Below, in pieces: positions 32,936 to 42,042 of a stretch of 42,924 nucleotides of DNA. This DNA comes from Chloroflexota bacterium (GTDB lineage Bacteria; Chloroflexota; UBA6077; FW602-bin22; CADDYW01): positions 1-42,924 of the forward strand of contig JADGGD010000009.1 of NCBI GenBank assembly GCA_019690095.1, read 5' to 3'. The position numbers and the translations under genes were made by a program. Position 1 is the first letter of the stretch. Every line of letters starts with the position of its first letter. Below the pieces are notes generated by a model. That model was not told where the DNA came from, made no database searches, and saw only the letters and a program-made list of their open reading frames with translations.

Positions 32936-34780
32936 ATGGCGTGGCATCGGCAGACCCGGAGAATCCGCTCCTTTGTGGAGAGCGCGCTCTGGTGGCTCAC
33001 CGTAGCGCCGTACTGCATTGCAACCCCGCTGGGCACGCTGGGTAGCCCAGTCGGACGGCCGCTATCCCTGGGCGGCACGGATGAGCAGGAGACCGCGACG
33101 GAGCTTCTCGGAAGGCTCTGGGCGTTTCGCAGCCGCCTCCGTCTGGTTCGGACATTCCTCATTCTCCCTCGCTCCCTTCTCCTGGCCGCGCTCATTCTCC
33201 TCTGCGCCCGAGTAGTCCAGGTCGTCACGATGCGGCCAGTGTCGGCCTGGATCTACCTGGCCATGTTCCTGGTGGTCGCGTGGGGCCTCCATCTGGCCCT
33301 CCATCACCGGATCCCCTTCTTCGAGGTTGCGCGCCTGATCGACCGGCGGGCCGGCTTGCAGGCCCAGCTTGCCACGGCAGTCGAGCTGACGCAGAGGTAT
33401 CGACTCGAGCACCCCTTCTTCCGGACCCAGATCCGGCTCGCAACCCACCGGCTGCGCGAGCTGGAACCGAGTCAGGTTGTGCCTTTCGTCTGGCCCTCGG
33501 CCGAGATCAAGGGGCTCGCAGTCGTGGGCGCACTCCTCGTGGCGGTCTCGGCGATTGGATCACTGGGGTTATCCGTGCCGCGCCCGCGCGGTCCGATCGA
33601 TACCGAGCTTGCGCGCCTGGCGAGCCAGGAGGCTCAGGCACCATCCCAGTATGTTACGGTCGATCCCTCGGCTTTTACCCTGCAAGAGACCGGCGGAGCG
33701 CTCCCTGCGATTGCCCCTCAGCTCCAGTCTCTACAGCAGCAACTCCAGTCACAGGCGATCACCCCGGAGCAGTACCGCGCGCAGCTGGAAGAGATTCAAC
33801 GGCAGATTCAGGATCAGGCAAGCCAGTCGCTGGCAGCCCAGCAGGCGTTGAATGCGCTGGCAGCGGCGCTCAAAGATTCATCCACGACCCATGCGGTCAG
33901 CGATAGCCTCGCCCGGGGGGCCTATCAGCAAGCGGCACAACAGCTTGCTGACCTGGGCCAGCAGCTCAGTCAGCTATCGCCGCAGGCGCGCCAGGAGCTG
34001 GCGGCAAACCTTGCGCGTGCTGCCAGCGAAACCGCACGATCTGATCCAGGAATCTCACGCGACGCCGGTCAGACGGCCGATGCCCTGCAACAGGGCGATA
34101 CTGGCCGAGCCGGGCAGGGCATGCAGTCCCTGGCCTCCGATGTGCAGCGAGCAAGCAACCAGATCGCAGCCCAGGCCGAGCTCGGCCAGGCCCTCCAGCA
34201 GATCCAGAGTAGCCTCGGTTCGCAACAGGCGTCCCAGGGAAATGCACCGCCCGGCTCGTCATCCGCGACAGCCGCCGCGCCCCAGGGATCCTCCGGGGCC
34301 GTACCTCCCTCCGATATGGCCCAGCAGGCTGGGTCCGCGAGCACGGGAGCGGACGCGAGTGCCCTCGATCAACTTGATGGGACCGGCCAGGGCGATCAGA
34401 ACGGTACTGGATCGCCGTCCAGTTCGGCTGGCTCGCCCGCCGCGACTGCTCAGCAAATCCAGGGTGATCAGCAAAGCAACGCAGGAGGGGTTGGTAATGG
34501 TGCAGGAGCCCCTTCGCTCGACAGTCATCCGACCCCGCTGGACGTATCCGGTGTCAAGCTGACGATTACCGGTCAGGCGAGTGGACCCGGCAGTGGGGCC
34601 ACGATCGCCGGGGATCGCTCGACGCCCCTGACCAGCCCCGACGACAGTACGATTACAGCCGCTGGAGGGGCAGCCGGCGGCGCCTCGAATGTCCCGATTG
34701 CGGTCCACCAGGAGAGCAACGTGGTGCCGCTGGAGATGAAGCCGGTCGTGCGCGAGTACTTTAGCAATGCGGGATCCTGA
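32936..34780 (+). CDS. membrane protein with Gln/Ser-rich domain in DUF58/VWA cluster
   Basis: 614 residues, with no family I can name firmly; it resembles the large DUF4175-like membrane proteins that accompany DUF58 and VWA genes. Hydrophobic segments lie at about 71-97, 101-121 and 191-213. A region rich in Gln/Ala with coiled-coil character follows at about 240-420, then a low-complexity Ser/Gly/Ala/Gln stretch at about 420-560. The C-terminus ends in VPLEMKPVVREYF. ATG 32936 has GGGGGGA five bases upstream. The first 70 residues are basic and not membrane-like. It overlaps the DUF58 gene by 14 bases. Confidence 0.75.
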   Translation: MAWHRQTRRIRSFVESALWWLTVAPYCIATPLGTLGSPVGRPLSLGGTDEQETATELLGRLWAFRSRLRLVRTFLILPRSLLLAALILLCARVVQVVTMRPVSAWIYLAMFLVVAWGLHLALHHRIPFFEVARLIDRRAGLQAQLATAVELTQRYRLEHPFFRTQIRLATHRLRELEPSQVVPFVWPSAEIKGLAVVGALLVAVSAIGSLGLSVPRPRGPIDTELARLASQEAQAPSQYVTVDPSAFTLQETGGALPAIAPQLQSLQQQLQSQAITPEQYRAQLEEIQRQIQDQASQSLAAQQALNALAAALKDSSTTHAVSDSLARGAYQQAAQQLADLGQQLSQLSPQARQELAANLARAASETARSDPGISRDAGQTADALQQGDTGRAGQGMQSLASDVQRASNQIAAQAELGQALQQIQSSLGSQQASQGNAPPGSSSATAAAPQGSSGAVPPSDMAQQAGSASTGADASALDQLDGTGQGDQNGTGSPSSSAGSPAATAQQIQGDQQSNAGGVGNGAGAPSLDSHPTPLDVSGVKLTITGQASGPGSGATIAGDRSTPLTSPDDSTITAAGGAAGGASNVPIAVHQESNVVPLEMKPVVREYFSNAGS

Positions 34781-35768
34781 ATCGTCTACCTCGTGGTCAG
34801 CGCGCCTGCGGCGGATGCTTTCGTTCGGGAGGCGCGGAGCAGGTCGGTCCCCCGCGCGAGCATACGGGGTGACCGACGACTCGGGGACAGCGGCCGATGT
34901 ACTGGGAGAGTCGTTCATTCGGCGGCTCGAGCGGCTGAATCTCATGACGCGCGGCCTCGTCCTCCAGGGACTGGCAGGTGAGCACCGGAGCCGCCGCCAC
35001 GCCAGCTCAACCGAGTTTGCCGATTTTCGAAAGTATGTTCCCGGTGATGACTTCCGTCGGATTGACTGGAATGCGCTGGCACGTCTCGATGCCCTCTTCC
35101 TGAAGCAGACCGAAGCAAAAGAAGATGTGACCGTCCACCTCCTGCTGGACTGCAGTCAATCAATGGACTGGGGGAAACCGAGCAAGCTGGCATTTGCGCG
35201 CCGTCTCGCGGCGGCCCTTGGATTTCTCGCCCTGGCTCGCTTTGACGCGGTCACGGCGGCCTGCTTCTCCGATACGCTCCATGACCGCTTTCCGGTCGCA
35301 CGGGGACGCGGTCAGATCTTTCGCCTGCTCAGCTATCTCGATCAGACACGCGCTGGGGGCATGACGCGCTTTCGGGAAGCGATGGAGCGCTACTGCACCG
35401 GCACAATGGGCGGCGGCATCGCTTTCGTAATCTCGGATCTCTTCTCCGAGGACGACTGGCAGGACGGGATTGCGCGGCTTCTGCGGGAAGGCATGGATGT
35501 TGTCGTGATGCAGATCCTGGCACCGCAGGAAGTGCATCCGGAGGTAGACGGCGAGCTTGAGCTTCTCGACTCGGAAACGGGCGATGTGGTCGAGATCATC
35601 GTCGGGAACGAGGCACGCCGTGCCTACGAACAGCGGGTCCAGGACTGGTGCGCGAGTGTCGCCGAGTTCTGCCAGCGGTCTGAGATCGGCTACCTGTGCC
35701 TGGAAAGCGATGTGCCGCTCGAAGAGGTTTTCCTGAACCGGATGCGGCTTCGGAGGATTGTCCGATGA
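34767..35768 (+). CDS. DUF58 domain protein
   Basis: 333 residues. The DUF58 signature is clear: FADFRKYVPGDDFRRIDWNA, then FLKQTEAKEDVTVHLLLDCSQSM, the latter a VWA-like metal site (DCSQS). DUF58 proteins usually sit with MoxR AAA+ ATPases and VWA proteins and are thought to take part in chaperone-like or envelope assembly functions, which remain poorly defined. Here no MoxR gene is in the window. No strong membrane segment is visible, so it may be peripheral. The stop overlaps the next gene as ATGA. Confidence 0.9.
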   Translation: MRDPESSTSWSARLRRMLSFGRRGAGRSPARAYGVTDDSGTAADVLGESFIRRLERLNLMTRGLVLQGLAGEHRSRRHASSTEFADFRKYVPGDDFRRIDWNALARLDALFLKQTEAKEDVTVHLLLDCSQSMDWGKPSKLAFARRLAAALGFLALARFDAVTAACFSDTLHDRFPVARGRGQIFRLLSYLDQTRAGGMTRFREAMERYCTGTMGGGIAFVISDLFSEDDWQDGIARLLREGMDVVVMQILAPQEVHPEVDGELELLDSETGDVVEIIVGNEARRAYEQRVQDWCASVAEFCQRSEIGYLCLESDVPLEEVFLNRMRLRRIVR

Positions 35769-37600
35769 CCCTGCTCCAGCCCGCCGCTCTCGGAGCGCTG
35801 ATCATCCTCCCGCTGATCCTCCTTCTGTACATCCTCCGGCCGCGGCATCGTCGGTTGATCGTCCCGAGCGTTCGTCTCTGGCGGCATCTGTCGAGCGACC
35901 TTGAGGGGCGGCCGCGCTGGCGTCTTCCACTCGCAAGCCTTCTGTTGTTCCTCCAGTTGATCGCGGCAGGGGCGCTTGCCGTCGCACTGGCCCGTCCAGC
36001 CCTGCCCGGTGGGATTGGCCAACACCTTATCCTGCTGGTCGACACATCTCCGACGATGCTGGCGACTGACGTCAGTCCGAATCGCCTGGCGGCCGCGGTC
36101 ACCCAGGCCCGACAGCTCGTCTCGGAGCTTGGACCGGATGACCGGGCCACTCTGATCAAGATTGCACCGGTGTCGTCGGTCATTGCGACCGGCACGGGGC
36201 CGCGCGCACTCGATGCTGCGCTGGACCGTCTCGAGGTATCGCCGACGCGCGGGGATCTGCTGGGTGCGCTCGCGCTGGCGGCACAGACCGCCCAGAACTC
36301 TCCAGAGACGCACAATCGCGTGGTCATTCTGTCAGATGGTGCCTTTGACAGCATCCCGATCGCCGATATCGGGACGATCTCTGCAGACGTGTCATTTCAG
36401 CAGATCGGCGGGAGCGATGAGAACCAGGGCATAACTGCCCTGAGCGTGCGCCCGATGATCGGTTCGGTCAACCGCTATCTCGGCTTTATCCAGGTGGCGA
36501 ACTTCGCTCACCACGACGCATCGGTGACAATCCAGGCGATGGCCGATGGCCTGCCGATCTTCCGCCGTGTGATGACCATTCCGGCGCGCCAACCGGTCGA
36601 GCTTTCGTTGTCGCTCCCCCAGGGAACGCACCTCGTGCGGGTCCAGCTGAGCGCGCAAGATCGGTATGCGCTGGACAACCAGGCAGATATTCTCGTTCCC
36701 GATCCCCGTCCGATTCCGGTCACTGTGGTCGCGGAGGATCCGTCGCTCTGGCAGAAGGCCCTGAAGACGCTCCCGTCGGTTGACCTGAGGATCCAGAGCC
36801 CGTCCTCGTACCGTCCGGACGATGCCGCAGTGACCATCTTCAACGGCTTCGTCCCGGCCCGCCTGCCGTCCGGCAGCATCGTACTGGTGGCACCGCCGCC
36901 TGGCAACCCGCTGATTCCAGTGTCCGGTGTGCTCGCCCCGACGACGCTCGTACGGGCGGATGAGGGCAATCCGCTCTTCGACTCGGCCGACGTGATTGGT
37001 CTGATCATCCAGCAGCCGGAGCGCATCGGTCCCCTCTCCTGGGCTCGGCCGATTGCCGAGACCGCCGCCGGACCAGTCATCTTCCAGGGCCAGCTTCAAG
37101 GCCGCCAGGCGGTGATCATTGGCTTCGACCCGGCCGGGACAGACTGGCCCGAACGCATCGCCTTTCCCGTGTTCGTCGCAAACCTGATCCAGGCACTCTC
37201 ACCGTCTGCGTTTCCGCTCCAGATCGAACCGGGGAGCGTCCTCGACATGGTCCCGTCGCCCGAGGCGAAGACAATCGCATTCCGCCTCCCCAACGGAAAG
37301 ATTGATCTCTTCCAGAACAACGGCCGTCCGCTTCGGTTCACGGACACCGCCCAGCGGGGAACGTATGTTGTGACTGAGTTGAATGGGCAGACCACGGTCG
37401 AGACCCACGAGTTCGTCGTGAATAAGCTGGGGCTGGCCGAAAGCGATATCGCGCCGCGGCTGGACCCGCAGGTGCTGGCCCGCGCCGGAAGCCCCCCGGG
37501 CCGGCCGGTCGAGCACGATGTCTGGCCCTGGTTCGCCGGGGGCGCCCTGGCCGTGCTCACCCTGGAATGGATTATCTTCTTTCGCCGTCTAGCACCGTGA
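35765..37600 (+). CDS. BatA-like VWA membrane protein
   Basis: 611 residues from ATG 35765 (ATGA overlap). An N-terminal pair of membrane segments (about 9-22 and 58-75, with RPRHRRLIVPSVRLW between) is the BatA N-terminal module. A VWA domain follows with MIDAS motif DTSPT (93-97), where DxSxT replaces DxSxS, and ILSDGAFD later. The middle is a beta-rich region of unknown fold, and the protein ends with a C-terminal membrane segment (WPWFAGGALAVLTLEWIIFF). Family knowledge links BatA-type proteins to aerotolerance or envelope stress operons, but function is not established. Confidence 0.85.
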   Translation: MTLLQPAALGALIILPLILLLYILRPRHRRLIVPSVRLWRHLSSDLEGRPRWRLPLASLLLFLQLIAAGALAVALARPALPGGIGQHLILLVDTSPTMLATDVSPNRLAAAVTQARQLVSELGPDDRATLIKIAPVSSVIATGTGPRALDAALDRLEVSPTRGDLLGALALAAQTAQNSPETHNRVVILSDGAFDSIPIADIGTISADVSFQQIGGSDENQGITALSVRPMIGSVNRYLGFIQVANFAHHDASVTIQAMADGLPIFRRVMTIPARQPVELSLSLPQGTHLVRVQLSAQDRYALDNQADILVPDPRPIPVTVVAEDPSLWQKALKTLPSVDLRIQSPSSYRPDDAAVTIFNGFVPARLPSGSIVLVAPPPGNPLIPVSGVLAPTTLVRADEGNPLFDSADVIGLIIQQPERIGPLSWARPIAETAAGPVIFQGQLQGRQAVIIGFDPAGTDWPERIAFPVFVANLIQALSPSAFPLQIEPGSVLDMVPSPEAKTIAFRLPNGKIDLFQNNGRPLRFTDTAQRGTYVVTELNGQTTVETHEFVVNKLGLAESDIAPRLDPQVLARAGSPPGRPVEHDVWPWFAGGALAVLTLEWIIFFRRLAP

Positions 37601-37607
37601 GGAGAGG

Positions 37608-40313
37608 ATGAGCCTGACATTCGATCGGCCGCTGACCCTGTGGCTCCTGCTCCTGGTTCCGGGCTTCTATCTGGTGGCGCGCCTGGGCATGACCTACCTG
37701 CCCCGATCGGTGCGGAGCGCAGCTATTATAGTCAGGAGCGCCGCGGTGATCGCTCTGGTGCTGGCGCTGTCGGAGCCGGTCCTCCATCGCCCGAGTAATC
37801 AGCTCTCGGTGGTCTTTGCCGTGGATCGCTCGGCCAGCGTCGCGGCTGCCGGGCAGAGCAGTGCGACTGCCTGGCTTGAGGAGGCACTGCGGGCTGCCGG
37901 TCCGGATGACCGGACGGCAGTTGTCGAGTTCGGGGCCAATGCTGTCGTTCGCCGGATGCTGGGAGCCCGGGCGGCGACGACTGCCCCCTCTCCAACGCCG
38001 AGTGCTACTGACCTGGCCAGTGCCCTTCACCTTAGCGCCGCCCTCTTTCCTCCGATCGGCGCCCGCCGCATCGTCGTACTTTCTGATGGACAGACAAACG
38101 CCGGTGATGCCCTTGCCGAGGCCCGTGCGGCCTCGCTCCACCACATCGAGGTGGATGTCGCACCAATCGGGCCGCCGCCGGCGCTGAAGGAAGTGCTGAT
38201 CGACTCGGTCGCCGTTCCGAGCTACGTCCGACTGGGGCAGGATTTCGAGGTCAGTGCGGTCGTCAACAGCACGACGGAAACCGAGGCCAGTCTCGAATTC
38301 GTCATGGATGGCGCAGTTGTCGCTCGAAGTACCCAGCACCTGCGTCCAGGCGCGAATCATTTTTCGATCACGCTCAAGGCAGCCAGGGAAGGGTTCCATA
38401 CCTTCGAGGTGGCCGTCAGTAGTCCCAATGACACGTACAGTCAAAACAATCGGTCATTTGCCTTCACGGTTGTCAAACCTGCCGGCAAGGTGGCGGTCGT
38501 GACCAGCGACCCTTCAGCCGCCGGCCCGATTGTCAGTGCGCTTCAGGGAGCGGGTATCACGGTGGAGGTACGCCCCCCCTCGTCGATCCCTCCGACCCTA
38601 CCCGCGATGAAGGCCTATGACGGCATCGTCCTCGTCAACACACCGGCCTCCGCCTTCAGCCTCGATCAGATGAACTCGATCGTCGGCTTTGTCCACGACC
38701 TGGGGCGAGGGCTGGTGGTCATCGGCGGTGATCAGAGCTACGGCCTGGGAAAGTACGCGGGCACACCGCTCGACAGCATCCTGCCGGTACAAGGGGATGT
38801 ACCGGGCAACGTTCAGAACGGAAACGTCGCACTCGTTCTGGTGATTGATAAGTCGGGAAGCATGGACGAGAGCGAAGGCGGTGTCCGCAAGATGGCGATG
38901 GCAGACAAGGCGGCCCAGCTGGCGATCGGACTGCTCGCCCCGGAGGACGAGATCTCAGTCATTGCATTCGATACCGAGCCGACGATGGTCATTCCGCTCC
39001 AGACGGTGGGAAGCCCCCAGCACCGCCAGCAGCTGTCTGACCGCGTGGGGAGCATCACTGCCTCTGGGGGTACGGATATTTTCAACGCGCTCCAGGCGGC
39101 TTATGGGGTAGTTCGGCAGAGCTCGGCGCGGTACAAGCACATCATCCTGATGAGTGACGGGAACTCGCTCGTCGAATCCGACTACAATCCGCTCCTGCAG
39201 AGGATTGAACAGGATCGAATTACCCTCTCGACCATCGCCATCGGGAGCGACGCCGACCAGAAGCTTATGCAGATGCTTGCCCAACGCGGGAAGGGCAAGT
39301 ATTACTACACTGACCAGGCGGCGAAGATTCCGGAGATCACGATGCGCGAGACGCGGGTCGTGAGCGGTTCGGTGACGGTGACCTCGACCTTTCAGCCGAA
39401 AGTTGCTGGCCCGAGCCCCTTGCTCCAATCGGTCGTGGCCAGCGACCTGCCGGATCTTGACGCGTACGTCGTGACAACCGCGCGGAGCGGCGCCCAGGTT
39501 GCCCTGCAGTCCGATCGCCGCGATCCGATCCTGGTGCATTGGAACTATGGCCTCGGACGGGTTGTCGCATGGACTTCTGATCTGACCAGCCGGTGGGCCT
39601 CGGCGTGGCTCTCCTGGCCGCGGTTCGGGCAGTTCTGGTCGCAGGTGGTGAACTGGAGCTTGCGGGCGCCGAACGATCCGGATCTAGAGATGTCGTCAAC
39701 CGTTCACGGCAGTGTCGTAGACTTTCGGGTTGACGTGGTCAATGATCTGGGGGTCTTCCAGGACGGCCTTGACCTGCGTGCGCGCGTTCCGACTGCTGAT
39801 GGAAAGACGGTCGAGGTACGGCTGGGCCAGTCGCGGCCGGGACGATACGAGACCGAGTTCAGTGTCAGCCAGCCTGGTGCGTACCCGATCGAGGTCGTAC
39901 AGTACAGCGGTGGCCAGGTCGTGCGTAGCGAGACCGGTGGCGTCGTTGTCTCGTACCCGCCGGAGTATCGAGACTTCGGCATCAATGAGATGAACCTGGC
40001 GGCGATCGCAGCTGCGACTGGCGGACGGGTTCTTCACGCACCTGACGAGAGCTACGATCGGTCTGGCGTTCAGTTCGAAGGTCAGGATACCCTTCCGCTG
40101 TGGCTATATCTGCTGGCCCTGGCGGCGACCTTGTTCCCGATTGACGTGGCGATTCGGCGGCTTCGGGTTGATCCGCTTGACCTGGGACGGCGCGGCTGGG
40201 GAGGCGGCATCCGGGCAGTGCGGCAGACCGGGGCACTGATCCAGGCCGGGCAGGCGAAGCTCGCCGGGCAGCTCCGGCGGGTCGTGGGATTCGCCCGCCC
40301 GCCGATCGGCTAG
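37608..40313 (+). CDS. double-VWA membrane protein with glutamine-amidotransferase-like domain
   Basis: 901 residues, the last gene of the cluster, seven bases after the BatA-like gene. Two N-terminal hydrophobic segments precede a first VWA domain with MIDAS DRSAS (73-77). An Ig-like region follows, then a class-I amidotransferase-like fold (YDGIVLVNTPASAFS; RGLVVIGGDQSYGLGKYAGT) without an obvious catalytic Cys. A second VWA domain with an ideal MIDAS DKSGS (414-418) and GGTDIFNAL comes next. The C-terminal membrane segment is at about 835-850. The two metal sites suggest ligand-binding surfaces on the extracytoplasmic face. Function is unknown; fold relatives are annotated as VWA/GATase-like proteins. 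Confidence 0.88.
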   Translation: MSLTFDRPLTLWLLLLVPGFYLVARLGMTYLPRSVRSAAIIVRSAAVIALVLALSEPVLHRPSNQLSVVFAVDRSASVAAAGQSSATAWLEEALRAAGPDDRTAVVEFGANAVVRRMLGARAATTAPSPTPSATDLASALHLSAALFPPIGARRIVVLSDGQTNAGDALAEARAASLHHIEVDVAPIGPPPALKEVLIDSVAVPSYVRLGQDFEVSAVVNSTTETEASLEFVMDGAVVARSTQHLRPGANHFSITLKAAREGFHTFEVAVSSPNDTYSQNNRSFAFTVVKPAGKVAVVTSDPSAAGPIVSALQGAGITVEVRPPSSIPPTLPAMKAYDGIVLVNTPASAFSLDQMNSIVGFVHDLGRGLVVIGGDQSYGLGKYAGTPLDSILPVQGDVPGNVQNGNVALVLVIDKSGSMDESEGGVRKMAMADKAAQLAIGLLAPEDEISVIAFDTEPTMVIPLQTVGSPQHRQQLSDRVGSITASGGTDIFNALQAAYGVVRQSSARYKHIILMSDGNSLVESDYNPLLQRIEQDRITLSTIAIGSDADQKLMQMLAQRGKGKYYYTDQAAKIPEITMRETRVVSGSVTVTSTFQPKVAGPSPLLQSVVASDLPDLDAYVVTTARSGAQVALQSDRRDPILVHWNYGLGRVVAWTSDLTSRWASAWLSWPRFGQFWSQVVNWSLRAPNDPDLEMSSTVHGSVVDFRVDVVNDLGVFQDGLDLRARVPTADGKTVEVRLGQSRPGRYETEFSVSQPGAYPIEVVQYSGGQVVRSETGGVVVSYPPEYRDFGINEMNLAAIAAATGGRVLHAPDESYDRSGVQFEGQDTLPLWLYLLALAATLFPIDVAIRRLRVDPLDLGRRGWGGGIRAVRQTGALIQAGQAKLAGQLRRVVGFARPPIG

Positions 40314-40361
40314 CCGCTGTTCCAGAGATCGGTCGGTAATCGGTGCGTGAGGCGGCGGCAT

Positions 40362-40390
40362 TTGCGCGCGGTGCCCGTGGTCGCTATAAT
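40362..40390 (+). promoter_or_regulatory. promoter of tRNA-Phe
   Basis: A perfect TATAAT (40385-40390) 17 bases after TTGCGC (40362-40367; 3 of 6), ending 10 bases before the tRNA. Confidence 0.65.
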
Positions 40391-40400
40391 TAAGAGGCGT

Positions 40401-40473
40401 GCCGAGGTAGCTCAGTCGGTAGAGCACATGACTGAAAATCATGGTGTCGGCGGTTCGATTCCGCCCCTCGGCA
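40401..40473 (+). tRNA. tRNA-Phe (anticodon GAA)
   Basis: Complete cloverleaf: acceptor GCCGAGG/CCTCGGC, D-arm GCTCAGTCGGTAGAGC, anticodon stem CATGA/TCATG around CTGAAAA (anticodon GAA), T-arm GGCGG-TTCGATT-CCGCC, discriminator A. The following CCG is close to but not CCA, so CCA is added later. It is next to a minus-strand tyrosine integrase, so its 3' end is a likely integration site. Confidence 0.97.
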
Positions 40474-40490
40474 CCGCAGAACTCCCGATT

Positions 40491-40533
40491 CGGCCGCACC
40501 GGCCAAGGCGAAACGCCACGGTCGGTGCGGCCG
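40491..40533. terminator. large hairpin after tRNA-Phe
   Basis: A perfect 10-bp stem CGGCCGCACC/GGTGCGGCCG with an inner GGCG-AAA-CGCC hairpin, between the tRNA-Phe 3' end and the integrase 3' end. It has only weak T content downstream. It may stop transcription from either side. Confidence 0.6.
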
Positions 40534-40555
40534 TTCGCTTTGTCTCCCGCCTGAT

Positions 40556-40577
40556 TCAGGCCACAATCAGGCCACAT
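40556..40577. repeat. tandem 11-base direct repeat
   Basis: TCAGGCCACAA directly followed by TCAGGCCACAT, immediately beyond the integrase stop codon and about 85 bases from tRNA-Phe. Short direct repeats in this position could be integrase arm-binding sites; that is inference. Confidence 0.6.
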
Positions 40578-40579
40578 CG

Positions 40580-41747
40580 CTACGGACTGCCCGCACTGGC
40601 GAGCAGACGCCCGAGGACGTCGGCCGCTTCCCGCTGCAGCGTCGGGATGACGTGGCTGTAGATATCGCCCGTGACGCTGATGCTGGCATGCCCCAGCCGC
40701 TCGCTCACAACCTTGAGATGGATGCCGGCGGCCAGCAGTGCGGTGGCTGACGCGTGCCGCAGGTCGTGGAAGCGGATGCGGGGGAGACCGGCCTGCGCGG
40801 TCAGGCGGGCGAAGTCCCGCCGGCTCAGGTTGTGGTAATCGATCGGCCCGCCGTCGGGGAGGGTGACGACCAGGCCGTAGTCCCGGTAGGCGGGGCCGAG
40901 CAGGAGCCGCTCCTGGTTCTGCTGGGCCTTCCAGGCCCGCAGGAGCGCCACCAGTTCGGCGGGGAGCGCGACGGTGCGGCGGCTGCGGGCGGTCTTGGGG
41001 GTCCCGAAGCGGGGATGCCGCCCGGCCCGCTCCAGGGTCTGCTGCACGGTGAGGCTGCCCGCCTCCAGATCCACGTCCTGCCAGCGCAGCCCCAGAAGCT
41101 CGCCCTGGCGCAGGCCCGTGGCCAGGGCCGTGGCGAACAGGGGATAGTACCGATTCCCGGCGGCCTTCGCCGTCGCCAGGAAGCGGACGCATTCGGCCGG
41201 TGACCAGACGGCCATCTCGCCCCGCTGGCGCGGCGGGGGATCCACGGCGTCGCAGACGTTGCGCCCGACCAGCCCCCAGCGGACCGCGCACTCCAGCGCC
41301 CGATGCAGGGTGCGGTGATGGCCGTTGACGGTCGTGCTGGAGAGCCCCGCCTCCCGCTTGGCCCGGTAGTACCGCTGGACCATCGCCGGCGTCAGCTTCA
41401 TCAACGGGACCGCCCCCAGCGCGGGGATGAGATGGTTGCGGACCGCCGTGGCGTAGAACTCGCGCGTCTTTTGCTTCTGGATCTGAACCGCCACGGCGTC
41501 CGTGAGCCAGCGCTCCAGGAAATCCCGGACCGTCTCCCGACTGGGGGCACGTAGCTGCCGCTGGCCAGCGCATGCAGGACCTTTGCCAGCTCAGCCTCTG
41601 CCTGCTTCTTCGTCCCGTGGATGGTCTTCGCCTGCTGCTTCCAGGCCCCGGTCACGGGGTCCTGGACCTTCCAGTCGATCTGCCAGCTACCCGGTGAGCG
41701 CTGGCGAATGAACCCTGCGTATCGTCAGCCTTCTCCCGTGCCTTCAC
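40580..41747 (-). pseudogene. tyrosine recombinase/integrase with two frameshifts
   Basis: The minus strand encodes a phage-type integrase in three frames. GTG 41747 begins KAREKADDTQGS. A one-base loss near 41704-41714 shifts to IRQRSPGSWQIDWKV...ALASGSYVPP. A second one-base loss in a run of five G (41543-41547, plus strand) shifts to SRETVRDFLERWLTDAV and on to the end. Restoring both bases gives about 389 residues, normal for the family. The catalytic residues remain: Arg in TGLRQGELLGLRW, HxxR in FHDLRHASAT, and Tyr in VTGDIYSHV. It lies beside tRNA-Phe, so it marks a former integrated element. Sequencing error is possible but the other genes here are intact. Confidence 0.85.
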
Positions 41748-41878
41748 AGCCGCGGCCGGCGCCCGGCGAGCAGACGGCGCACCTGCCGCCGCGCCTCGTA
41801 GCGGGCGAAATACCCCGGCCCGCGCGCGAGCGCCCGGCCGAGGAAGACCCAGTGGAGCAGACGGTACAGCCAGCGCAT
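41744..41878 (-). CDS. 44-residue basic ORF preceding the integrase
   Basis: A small gene on the minus strand. ATG 41878 follows GGGAGGGG by a few bases, an excellent ribosome-binding site. The product begins RWLYRLLHWVFLGRALARG and is Arg-rich and amphipathic, with no known domain. Its TGA overlaps the integrase GTG start as GTGA. That supports both its reality and the choice of the integrase start. It could be an accessory recombination factor or a leader for translational coupling. Confidence 0.55.
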   Translation of the reverse strand: MRWLYRLLHWVFLGRALARGPGYFARYEARRQVRRLLAGRRPRL

Positions 41879-41922
41879 ATCCCCTCCCGCACCAGTGGCG
41901 TCGCAGTGCTGCTGAGCCCATC

Positions 41923-42042
41923 CTAGGCAACGTCCCGTGCATAGACAACCCCCGCCATCACGTCGGGCGGAGACATCCCCAGCGCCGCAGCAACCCTGCG
42001 AATCGTGCTCAGACGCGGCAAGAACCTTCCCGCGTTCGCCAG
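41923..42042 (-). pseudogene. truncated XRE-family regulator (C-terminal fragment)
   Basis: On the minus strand an open stretch between a TGA (42045-42043) and a TAG (41925-41923) reads LANAGRFLPRLSTIRRVAAA and then LGMSPPDVMAGVVYARDVA. This matches the last helices of a Cro/C1-type HTH (the usual SGRxxPRLSTLRRIAxALG block). The first helices and a start codon are missing. It looks like the remains of the element's regulator, cut near 42045. Confidence 0.55.

Noticed and set aside
40104-41573. 489-residue minus-strand frame across tRNA-Phe and the integrase
   Set aside because: It reads through the tRNA gene and the VWA gene end, is extremely Pro/Arg/Gly-rich, and the integrase frame explains the region.
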